Source of the DNA: Aptenodytes patagonicus
Lineage: Eukaryota; Chordata; Aves; Sphenisciformes; Spheniscidae
NCBI RefSeq assembly: GCF_965638725.1
Contig: NC_134950.1
Location: 138,871,636-138,935,635, forward strand
DNA: 64,000 nucleotides
Direction: 5' to 3'
The translations under genes and the position numbers were made by a program. The notes under the pieces are model-generated. The model was given only the letters and a program-made list of their open reading frames with translations. It was not told the DNA's origin and did not search any database. Positions 27,035-39,000 of this stretch are shown piece by piece (the stretch's first letter is position 1; the number at the start of each line of letters is the position of its first letter).

Positions 27035-30000
27035 GTGAGCCCGGCCGGGCCCTCGCCCCTCCGCGGCGGTGGGCGGCAGTGCTGCCCCGGCGGGCCTGGC
27101 CACGGCGCCTTCACCTCCTCGTCGCGGGCTGGTGAGGCTGCCGCCGGCGCCCCTCTCGGCGGAGGCTGCGCAGCGCTGTGCCCTGCGCCCTTCCCCCTGC
27201 CCTGCCGCCGTGGGCCGGGCCGTGTCGCAGCTCCGGCGGGCCTCGTAGAGCCCGGGCGGCACCCCGCCGCACCGGCCCCGCCGGCTGTATCCGAGGAGGG
27301 TTTGGTTTCACACCCGCCGCCGGCGGCGTTAGCGGCGGCGGGCGGAGGGCAGGCCGCGGCCCCTCGGCGGGGGTGCTGGAGCCGTTACTGGCCTCGCGCG
27401 GGCCGCGGGCTCCCCTCGGCCGCGGGCACGGCAGGGCTCCTCGGATCGCCGTTCTCGGGGGCCCGTGATACGGGCCTGCCTGCCTTCCTTCCAGCCCCCG
27501 CCTTTGGGCCCCGTCCCCCTTCTCCCAAACGGGGAAAATGGCTGTTCCCCTGGAAGTCAGAGCGGACTTCTCTCTCACACTTGCCGTACGAGGGGCAGGC
27601 CTGTGTCATCCAGGGAATGCAAAGGTCTAACTCTGCCAAGGAAAGCTTACATCTTTCTTATGTGTGTTCATATTAGTAGTGTACATTGACATCAAATGAC
27701 TTACATTAATGTGCTCTGCAAAAAAATGTTTTCTTGGGCATAATCCAGTTCTTTAGCCTGTTACGGGTTTCCCTATGTGCTGTTGCCAGACCAGGATGTC
27801 CCTGCAGGCAGGATGTTCTTAAGTTAACAGAACTTGAGCTTGTCCAGGGTATTTTGCACCTCTTATCCCTTAGACTGTTTTATTTTGCATTTCATGTAAG
27901 CGTTGCAGTTTCACCATATTATGTGGCACATATGCTTATTGCTGGGGGACTTTCCGTCACGCTTGCTGTAACAGTTAGGTTTCATGGTCCAGCAACATGA
28001 ACTTCACAGCCCTGTCTAAACAGTTATACTCCAAATGGTATTTTGAAAATTGTGAGCATCCAGAGGGTAGTGGTCAACAGCTCAATGTCCAGATGGAGAT
28101 TGGTGACGAGTGGCATCCCGCAGGGGTCCACATTGGGACCGGTACTGTTTAATATCTTCATCAGTGACATAGACAGTGGGATCAAGTGCACCCTCACCAA
28201 GTTTGCAGATGACACCAAGCTGAGTGGTGTGGTCGACACACCAGAGGGATGGGATGCCATCCAGAGGGACCTGGACAAGCTTGAGAAGTGGGCCTGTGTG
28301 AACCTCCTGAGGTTTAACAAGGCCAAGTGCAAGGTCCTGCACCTGGGTCGGGGCAACCCCCGGTATCAATACAGGCTGGGGGATGAAGGGATTGAGAGCA
28401 GGCCTGCCGAGCAGGACTTGGGGGTACTGGTGGATGAAAAGCTGGACATGAGCCAGCTCACAGCCCAGAAGGCAAATCATATCCTGGGCTGCATCAAAAG
28501 AATCATGGCCAGCAGGTCAAGGGAGGTGATTCTGCCCCTCTGCTCTGGTGAGATCCCATCTGGAGTACTGCGTCCAGCTCTGGAGCCCTCAGCATAAGAA
28601 AGACACGGACCTGCTGGAGCGGGTCCAGAGGAGGGCCACGAAAATGATCAGGGGGATGGAACACCTCTCCTATGAAGAAAGGCTGAGAGAGTTGGGGTTG
28701 TTCAGCCTGGATAAGAGAAGGCTCCAGGGAGACCTTCTTGCAGCCTATCAGTACTTAAAGGGGGCTTATAAAAAAGATGGTGGCAAACTCTTTAGCAGGG
28801 CCTGTTGCGACAGGACAAGGGGGAATGGTTTTAAACTAAAGGGGGGTAGACATAAACTAGATATAAGGAAGACATTTTTTACACTGAGGGTGGTGAAACA
28901 CTGGCACAGGTTGCCCAGAGAGGTGGTGGATGCCCCATCCCTGGAAGCATTCAAGGCCAGGTTGGACGGGGCTCTGAGCAACCTGATCTAGTTGAAGATG
29001 TCCCTGCCCATGGCAGGGGGGTTGGACTAGATGACCTTTAAAGGTCCCTTCCAAGCCAAACCATTCTATGATTCTGTGATTTGTTACTTGAAGGTAAACT
29101 AAAAACACCTGATGTGCTCCATGCATTTCTATATGTAGTTTTGAGGCAATTTGAACCCATAAGAAATTTTATTTATAGTTTTGGGGCTTCACTCTCAATG
29201 ACATTAAAATGTTCCTCTGTGTCAGAGACACAAGCATAGGGCAGTCAGCAATGCATTTATTGTGGATCGGAATCAGTTTGATTGACTCAGATTGACACTT
29301 AATCAGAGTTTCAGGCCTTCGTCTTGCAGACACTTCTATCTAACTTACCTGATACTTATGCTTAGGGTCATGGGATGGTTCAGGGTGGAAGGGACCTCAG
29401 GAGGTCTCTAGGCCAACCTCCTGCTCAAAACAGGTCAGCTGTGAGGTCAAACAAGATTGCTCAGGGCTTTATCATATCAGGCCTTGAAAACCTCCAAGGA
29501 TGGAGACTGCACAGTGTCTCTGGGCAGCCTGTTCTCCTGCCTTACTGGCCTCATAGTGAAAATGTTTTTCCTTATATCCAGTCTGAAGCTTCTTTTACTT
29601 TTAACTTCTGCCTTTTGTCTCTCGGCCTCCTACCACGCACCACTATGAACAGCCTGGCTCCAACTTTAAGCTCTAGCCAATTCTAGAAGTCTGACTTCCG
29701 TCAGTTTAATATCTTCTTTGGAAATCCTTCAATGTTTTGTCATACAGAACCTGAACTTGTAAATGCAATTTTGCTTTGCTGTACTTGTATCAAAATTTAC
29801 TTTGAAGATCACCCCTTGAAGACTTGCTCTTTCTGATGCTTGTTCTTTTGCTGGAATGTTCTTCTGAAAACTACTCCAGGTCCTAAAAAGCTTCTCACAT
29901 GTTTAAAAAAATATATATATATTTGGGGGCAGTAGGCTAGTTGACAGTGCCCTGACTGTCATTCAGTGTATTTTACTGGGTCTTTATCAAGTGAGGTGAC

Positions 30001-33000
30001 TCAGGTGACTGGCTTTTTTCCCTAAAATAATTAATTTAAAGAAAAACAGGTAAAGAAACTTGTTTAGCATGGTTAAACCACACCAAAAGCTTATGAAAAG
30101 AAATTATTTCTAGTATTTGTAATGAGCCAAAACTGAAGTTGCAAGAGCTGCTTTGCTGAAAATTTGCTGGAAGAGCACCCACCTCCTTGTGATATAGTGA
30201 AGATAAACGTGAAGCCTGTCATCAAAATCAGGGATGTAATGCTTATTTTTATTAAGCACATCACTGCTGAAAGAGCTTTGCTTATGATTGAATCAGTGAT
30301 CAGAAGTTTCTGTTAATTTGCAATAAATTTCATTCCCCAAACTTAGACTCTTTGAATGTTCTTTTATTTCTATTTGTTTGAATGTCTGTTGAAGTTGCAT
30401 TGACATTACTGAATAGGCCTTCGAAGGGCTTTAAATCAGGTTCTTAGATCTGTGGCTTAACTGAAAGGATTCTTGTAGCAAATTGAAAAATACAAAGTTA
30501 TGGCCTATTTTTCCTTGCGCAGTTGGTTTTTTTTTTTTTTCAGACCTCAGTCTACTTATGCATTTGACAATTTTTAGAAATGTCAGTGATCAAGCTACCT
30601 CCATCCTTGCCCTTTCCACCTCTATTTTCCATTACCAAAATCAAATTCCTTCCACTTTTGTGGACCTGGGAGGTGGAATGTTGCAAGTTTCAAATTTAAA
30701 CAGGAAAGGAAACGTGAGTAAATTATAAAGCATGTTTCATTCAGACCATAAAAGTCTTTGAAATGGGATAATTCCCTTTTGTGAGAATTTAGCTCTTTTA
30801 GACATAAGATGGTCCAAAAGAGGTCAAAGTGCAGAATGTGTTAAAATGCTCAGTACCATTTTACTCATTCAGAATTGTTCTGATGCACTTTATGAAGAAA
30901 CATATTAGCATCCTGTTCTTGTGTGTGGAGATCAGTTACTTCACGAAAAATAGATTTTTACTTCTAGTGCATGCTCGCAGACTGCTCTTTGATGTTGTGA
31001 CTTCTTGGCTTTTAGCTTCTAGAACAGAACACTGTTCATTCCTAAGCCTCTTCACTAAGTGCAATTGACTTATTGGTGGTTAATCTACATCCCAGCTGGT
31101 TAATCTACAAAGATTTTGACTCTAATCAGGAGTGGAACTGATCTTTTTCCTCTCGATTCTCAATTTATTCCCTTTCTCACCCCCCACCCCTTCTCTCTCT
31201 TTGTGTCTTTTTTTTTTAATTAAAGGAAACACCGAGGAGGCTGGAAGGCTACTGGGCAGCAAGAATGTCCGTGTCAATTGCTTGGATGAGGTACAGCGAA
31301 ACTGTACAAGCATTATGCTGGGTTTAGCAAGGAAAATACTAGGTCTGAAGGCCTTCTTGTTGTTAAGTAACATTGCTATACAGACTCCTGGAAATCAGAG
31401 TTATTCTGAAGATATTTCTAGCCTGCAGCTGAATGATGAACCTTTGAAGCGCTTTTACTTTTTTTTAAGAAAGTTTAAAGATTAATGTTACTTAAAGTAC
31501 TACACTGTTTGTATTTTCTCTCAAGCTCCTGCATGAACTTTGGTGTCTGTAAGGTAAGATGAACACTGCAGCAAGACACGTGGGGGGTGCTCCCTGACTT
31601 CTTGTCACCTCCACCAAACTGTAGTCCCTCTGCTTAGATAGCAGCAGATAGTGTGGATAAATAATACCTGTCCCCATCTCACGCTTGCATCTCATCGCCC
31701 AAAGCCTTATCCTTGCAGAACAATAAACGTACTCAGTGAGCGGCTAGGTCAGAAGTGGAAAACACACAGTCTTTTGCAGAGACAGATGTGATAGACATGT
31801 AGAAGGTAAAATCCTTAAGTGCTACCTGAAATGGGAGGAAGTTCGTGGAGAAAGGACCCTTGTGTGATGTTTATATGTTTCCTCTTCTTTTTCTTTTTAC
31901 AATGTTTTTCTAAAGCGTGCAACATTAATATGAAGAGTAACATGGAAGCAAAACTGTAATTGGCCAGCTTGCATGTTAGATCAATGTGTAATTTATCAAT
32001 TTAAATGTCAATTTGTGTTTTTTTCCCAGCTTTATCATTTCGTAGGATCACTGGGAAATTCAGGCTAGAAGGGACCTCAGAAGGTCTCTCGTTCACCCTC
32101 CCACTCAAAGCAGCTTCAGCTCCGAGGTCACATGAGATTGCTCTGAGCTTTATCCTGTCTGGCCTTGTAAACCTCCAAGGATGGAGACTGCACAATACTT
32201 CTGGGCAACTTATTCCACTGCCTTACTGTGCTTATGGTGAAAATGTTTTTTCCCTTATGTCTGAACCGCTATTTCAACTTCTCTCATTGTCTCTTGCCCT
32301 CCTGCCACCATAGCTGAAGAGTTTGGCTCTGTCTTCTCAGTGATCTTCCTGTAGGCACTGACAGGCTGCTGTTGGGTCCCACCAAAGCCATCTCTTCTCC
32401 AGGCTGAACAAGCCCAGTTCCTGCAGCCTCTCTTCACTGCACAAGTGCTCAAGTTCCCACCATGTCTTGGTGGTACTCCACTGAACTCACTGCAGTTTAT
32501 CCATGTCTTTGTTCTACTGGAAGGCCCAAAATTGGACAGGGTATTGTAGATGTGGTCTCATGAATGCTGAATAGAGGAAAATTATCACTTCATCTACTGG
32601 TTATCTTCCTGGAATGTTGTTAGCCTTTTTTGTGCTGCCAACAGATCCATTTTCTGATTGTTCTTAAATACAGTTAAATATTTAAACCTTAATTTCTAAT
32701 GTATGAATTTCAACAAGCTTCGGACAAACTACTCAAACTAAGCTTTACAGTAAACTTTAGGAACACAAGGTTCAATGTAAGTGTGTTTGCAAGTGTGCTT
32801 TATTGTATGGACTTTAAAAGCTTTTCTTCTAGTGTAATTGCTGAACTAGTGCTGAACGACTGCACCCTTGATGCAGTATTAGTGCAACATGCAGGATTAC
32901 TGTTGAGAGGATATGGTTTATTAATAGAAAACATAACTCAGTTATGCCTCAGGCTATCGTTAAAGAAGAACAGTATTAACAATACTTGCCTAATGCTCAC

Positions 33001-36000
33001 ATCTGACTAAATACACCCAAGGCACATAAGGCTTAAAAAGTTCATGCAATGGACTTCTTGCAGTCTCCTTTTTACCCCCAAGAGTGTGTAATGATGCATA
33101 TTGAACAGGAAAGGGTTCAGATTTGTTTAGGATTCTTAAACCATCAGTCATCTCATGTCAACTTTTAGAGTTTTTCTATTATAAACCATTTTCTCTCTAA
33201 TGTGTTATTCTAATATCTATACATAAATAGAGTGTGTGAAACCCCTGTTAAACATTAGCTTCATCTGTTATTCAGCGTTGACACAACTGGAGGCTGCATC
33301 AGGTCTTATTTTCTTCTGCTGCTGCCTTAGCTGTTTATGCTGAAATTCACATTATTATTTATATTACTACTTATTTTATTAATGTTAAGAGGAAACAGCC
33401 CTGAAAATTGAATGCTTAGATATTGAAATGGGAGCACAATTCAGTTGGGAACTAAGAACTCATTTCCTTCCTTAAAGTCCTTTTTACATGAGAGAATCCA
33501 CAGAATGAGCACAGGTTTAATGTAATTCTCTCTTCTATTTGTGGTACAGCAAACATGCAGTCACAATTTAATAATTTCCACAGGCTGGAGAATCCACAGC
33601 ATCCAGAACATATTGCACTTCCTGATTTTAAAAAATAAACACATAAGATGTCCCTTTAATTTTTGGTTTGACCATATATTCTAACTGCTTAGATCTGCTT
33701 TTTTCTAGATTAAAAACTACTGACAATCAGCAATCTTTCCTCTATGTACCTTCAGACAAGGACCAAGTCACATTTTAATATCCTCCAAATGCATTCACTT
33801 TTTAAGTATCTTGCCTAAAGTTATGTTTCTTCAGTAACTGAGCTATAATCATGGCTCTTTTCCGAATCCTTTCCAGTTGTTTCAGCTTCTTCCTTCAAAA
33901 ATGTAGGTATGAGCTGGACACAGTGTTTCAGCATTGCTTCTGCTGTTGTTACATGTATTTAAAAAATAAAAAAATCGCTCCTCTTAAGTCTATTTGCTTT
34001 TCCTGCCCATGTGCCAAGACTGACTCACCTTTCACCTCCTCCTATCTGCAGTGCTCTACCCAGAGCAGTAGGTCACTTGAAAGCAGAGTATTTATTCAAA
34101 TTGGTTTCACAGATGCCCATCTTCCAGAAGTTTGTAGGTATCCAGCAGATACGGTCCTGGTTTTATCCAGCATCTTTTCTGACTGAATCAGGTTTTTTTG
34201 TTGTTGTTTCTTTGTGTATTTAGGTAGTCAAAGAAAGGAAAGGTATTTAAGCTTAATCACTGTCTTTATGAAAACAAAGAAATACATAACTCTTCCACAA
34301 AACTTGTCTTTAACAGTTTGACTCTGGCAAATTTAAAACTTCTGGGGCATTTAAGCTCAGGTGTGCCAAAATATTAGGACAAATAGATGGGCAATGGAAA
34401 TGGATGCAAAATAAGCACAAATACATTTCATTTAAATGCACACTGCTTAGTTATTTTTTGTCCTATTTTAGTTGGAGTGGTTGCTAATTTGGAAACGTAG
34501 TATGGAAGAAAATGTTCAGGAATTTTCTTTTCCCTGGGAGTACAGAGCTTGTAAATAGTGTTGTGACTTCACGTTGGCAGTTTGCTGACTTCAACTCCAC
34601 CCATTTGCAGGGTGTGGCTAAGATCTTTCCTTATTATTTCATCTTATTACGGAAAGGCAGTCTAGAGGAAGTGCATAGGATTTCTAGCCGTGGAATTTTC
34701 CTCCAGTCATGTTGGTAGTTAAGGTTGCAAAGGAGCAGTGTAGTACTACAATCCCATATTTTCTGCAGATCAAGCAGAGAGACTTGACCTGAAAAGGCTT
34801 CACGGTTTTTCTGTATTTAAAATAATATTAAGGTCGTTCATAATCTTCTTATATACAGAACTATCATAACTATCATTTGGCATTAGCAGCATTACTTTTT
34901 TCCTCTAGTTTGGTAATTCAGCTGTTCACTTCTGTAATAAAATACATCTTTTGGAAACAGTCCGCTTCCATATGCTAATTACAGAACTGAATACTTTCTG
35001 GGAATTACAGCAGCAGCCTGCTTATTAGTGTATGAGATGTGTAGCTTTACTTGTACTGATTATGTTCAATGGAGGGTTCTTCAGTTAATCTGTCTTGCTA
35101 TTCCAGTATGAACTTCCTATGCTAGCAGAAAATGCCCAGATCCTTGGCCTTTATTGAGGAGAAAGAGTTCTGTCTTTTGATGTTTTTTACATAGTGTTTC
35201 AAAATACACAAACCAGAGAAAATTCAACAGCTATGAAGAATTATCTGGTTTCAGTTGAGGTCGCTGACTGATGCAGACTTCAACTTTTCATCGCTGCAGA
35301 TGAATAGAAAGATCATCAGAGAAATCTAATGTGTTACATATGTGAAACCAACAGCTCAGCAGGATGACTATAAAGGAGGAGAACTATAGCTATGATCGAC
35401 ATCTAAACTCACTGAACAGTAGTTCATATTCTAATTAGTTCATACTTGGCTATAGCTAAAATTACTTGTGCATGTATCTGTTGACTACCTTCCAAATCCA
35501 GCTTACAGTAAGTTTAAGATAGGTAAGGGCAACCTTACTCAAAAGCTTTAAGGGTGAAATTTCTAAAGGCTTTCATCCAGTGAATATTCAAGTCGTGTTT
35601 CTAGACTAGCAGCATTCAGTACCATTTCTGTTAGAAGTCAGAGACATTTTTGCAATCCAGTTCGAAATACCTTCCTGAACTAGTCTTAATGAGTTGGTCT
35701 GATTTCAGTAGTGCTCCTCCTTTTTATTTAGGAGAGTTGATTTTGAAGACATTCCTCAACTAGTATTTCTGTGTTCCCTGTGACACCTGCTCTTGTTGCA
35801 TCCTATTTTTCCTTTTTAGTAACTTCCCAAATATTGTCTCAAATAAAAGTCAAACCTCCAGTCTATGTGTTTAGTTTGTAATTTTCTGAATGAATACAAC
35901 TGGTATAGTTGCCTGAATCTAAAGAATAAAATAAGGCACTTTTTCCACGTTAATGTGGGGCTGGGTTCCTCATTGCAAAATGAGCTGGGAAAGGGAGAGG

Positions 36001-39000
36001 TGGATGCTTTAACAGTGTCAGCACACAAGTGTCTACGACAGTTGTTCAGCTAGGGTTTTTACAGTCTTTTGGTTTTGTTTTTTCTTTTCTTTTCTGGTTC
36101 TATTTACCCAAATCACCTCTGACTTAAACTCCAGTTAGGTAGCTAGTGTTCACACATGCAGTGTCATAGTGTACCCCAATACCTGCTGAGGGAGCCGCTC
36201 CAGTGTGATCCAGCCCATGTGTGCCATCTTGGCCATGTTTCCACAGTTGAGTAGAAGGGTGAAGTGAGCATGAGAAGTGTAAAACACTGGGAATGTTAGG
36301 ACCACTTGGATTCCTCTTTTCTCATGAGTAACGTGAGTCTATGTGGCTACTTCAGTAGCAAATCATCAAGTGTTATCCACAAAACAATGGCTTTTAAAAA
36401 TATACATGTATCATGTCTGTGTTCTTACACAGTCAGCATGAGTGTTTAAATGCTTGCAACGTAGTCAGTTTTTCTGCCAAATGTGCACAGGTCACTGGGA
36501 TGCAAGATGGTCTGTGTATTTTTTTTGTTTGTCCCAACTCTTGCTCCCTGGCCATCCCCTGCTCCCCAATTCTTCTGGTCAACGAAGGTTGAGAAACAGT
36601 GTTGTTGAAAACTTCCTCCGTAGTTCCTAGAAGGCAGAAGGTTGCTTTTCCAGTTTATTATCTTTATAAATTTGTTTTTATTCATCCTGTGGAAGCACAC
36701 CACTCCCAGGTGCTGAAGAGAGAGAGACTGACCTCCTTTCTTCTTCCCCCACTTCTGGCGGTGGAGTCCAAGCCCTCCCTCGTTCTGGTACTCATCTGCC
36801 CCTCCTGCCTCCCTACACATCCTTTTCTTCCCTTGTCAGCTGATTCAGCCCACTGACCCTGCAGTAGTATTTTTTTCTTCTTCAGTTGGCTCCCCCACCA
36901 TGGCAGCATTAGGTCAGCTTAGCTTTTGGAATCCCATCCCTCAGTCTGCTTCTGGTGTATTTTCAACATCAGGAACTGGGAAGGGTGGTGTGTAATGGCT
37001 GGGCTGGCTGGGCCATGAGGCATAGACCCGTTGTGCCGGGGAGTCCTTGTTGGTTGATGAGCTGAAGAACCTAGTCAAGGGAGGTGCCAAGCAATTTCTA
37101 GAGGCACTGCAAGCTCTATTCCCCATGTACAGTCAGACATACAGGGAATACTTAACAGCCCTGCAGAAGGCAGGAGATGTTAATTTTGCTCCCTGTAAAC
37201 CATGTAATGTCCCTGCAAAGTAAACAGAACTGGAAAAGATTCATTTTTGTCCTAGGGAATGAGGTTAAAAGACTGGATTTTTCGTCAGAAGAATGTTACA
37301 TAGTAGCTGCTAGAAAATGAATTCTTCATCCTATGTTCCATACTGGAACAGTAAATAATTTGTTTCATCTGTATGCTTAATAAACTGTCTGCTAGCTTAG
37401 TCTTTTAAGTCTGTTGTATTGACAATCCAAATGTCATCTGTCAGAAAACAAACTGTTGCTGGAGCTGTCTTTGATATTCAGCCCGAGAAGAGTATTTACA
37501 GTCATTTCAGTTTCTGCATAGGAACATAATACAGGATACCAAGCTTTTCCAGCTAAGCTTGTGTCTAGCCTGTCCCTTTTTTGTTTGCTGTGAATGTGAA
37601 AGGCTGATATTAGTGTGACTTTAAAGCCAATTTTCTAACAACTGTCCACATGTTTTCTGCTTAATATGGTTTTTTTTATCCACCCCACAGCCTGACACTT
37701 TCAAAATTTAATCAAAGGCTTTTAAAAAAAGTTTCCCAGGAGAGGGGGATGACAAAAAAACCCAACTCAACCCTTTCCTTTGTCCTAGAATCCTCAGACA
37801 GATTTTTTTAATTGAAACAACTGGCATTCAAGATATAATCAAACTTAAAGTCATTGTTTTCTTAAAAGTTCCTTCTCCAGTCAAAAACCTTATGGTGTTC
37901 ATTCATATCCCCTTACAGCAGTACTTTTCTGCACTGCTAAAGGAGGCGAATCTATACTAGGACTCCAGACTGGGATTGGCCCATAAAAATTGCTGTCAAT
38001 ATAACATAATATAACATAATATAGCATAATATAACATTTTATATATTAGGATAGAAAGCCTTTACTTACCTTTATAGGACCACAAATGAAACCTAGCAAA
38101 AACAATCACAAATTTGTTTCATGTTTGTGAAGTGATCTCTTCAGGTCTTTTGTTTCTTTAATGGCAGTTTATATTGCAGTTTACCAAAATATTTCAGGTT
38201 ACTAAAATATAGTGCATCAAGTAATAATTTTTTATTGTTTTCAGTGGAATATTTTTATTGTATTCAGGGGAATAATGAAAATATAATAACTTAAAAATTA
38301 TTATAACTTTAACTTTCCCAGTTTCCCTCACTTTTAGGAATTTTTTGAAAATTATACTGATAAATTTAACTCAATTGGGTTTTATTCTATCATAAATTGA
38401 AACAAGAAATATATTAAGGCTCAAACTGACAATTACATTATTTCAGAGTATCACATTACCATGCGTTTACAGAGCTGCAGTAATGGTGTACATGAGTGTA
38501 TTCAAGCACACGGCCTTAACCTGCAAAAAAAAGGAAGAAAATGCAATTTTGATTTCCTTCACAGACAGACTAAGGAACACACCCTTGTATTCAGTGTTGG
38601 AGAATGTTCTTGGGCAAGTACTATGTCTTGGCTGATAACATGATTCCTGACCTGATGTTAAGTGAAAATAAACAGCGTATTGGAAAAGGCATATAAAATT
38701 CTAAAAATGGAATGTCATGAAATTTTCTCAAACAGAACTGTGCTTCTCCCTTCCCTTTTTAGAGGGAGAGAGCCTGCACTAACAATTCACCCTAGTTCTG
38801 AAAATTTCCCCTAGGGTTTGCCCAGGTTTGCATTTATAATTACACCAGTGCAACTCTAATAAAAACTCAGTGCCTCCCTTGCTGAAGCTAATCCTTTTTG
38901 TTCTGGTGCAGTTTATCAAAAGGCAAGGTTTGAGACTGTGTGGTTGCTAAAGTCTAGCTAGAGCTGTGTATCCTTACACAGGCATTCAGAGCTCTGGCTG

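Larger units (their letters stand above)
25900..27480. promoter_or_regulatory. CpG island, shared BZW2/ANKMY2 promoter
   Basis: GC content rises sharply, with very dense CpG, over roughly 1.6 kb. The island spans ANKMY2 exon 1 on the plus strand and the presumed 5' exon of BZW2 on the minus strand. No canonical TATA box is evident between them, which is usual for CpG-island promoters. In mammals ANKMY2 and BZW2 are also divergent neighbours with closely spaced starts. Joint use as a bidirectional promoter is inferred from the layout. The long open frames in all six phases here result from the scarcity of AT-rich stop codons. Confidence 0.85.
27035..31225 (+). other. ANKMY2: ANKMY2 intron 1
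   Basis: The donor is GTGAGC and the acceptor is a long T run ending TTAAAG. The intron begins in the CpG island and becomes AT-rich after about 27.6 kb. It holds two CR1 pieces in opposite orientations, described separately, plus an AT dinucleotide run near 29908. Nothing else was recognised. Confidence 0.9.

Noticed and set aside
25770..27676. Many long overlapping open frames on both strands (up to about 356 codons)
   Set aside because: They lie in the CpG island, where stop codons are rare. They overlap in every phase, are Arg/Ala/Pro/Gly-rich and have no family resemblance apart from the short ANKMY2 exon 1.
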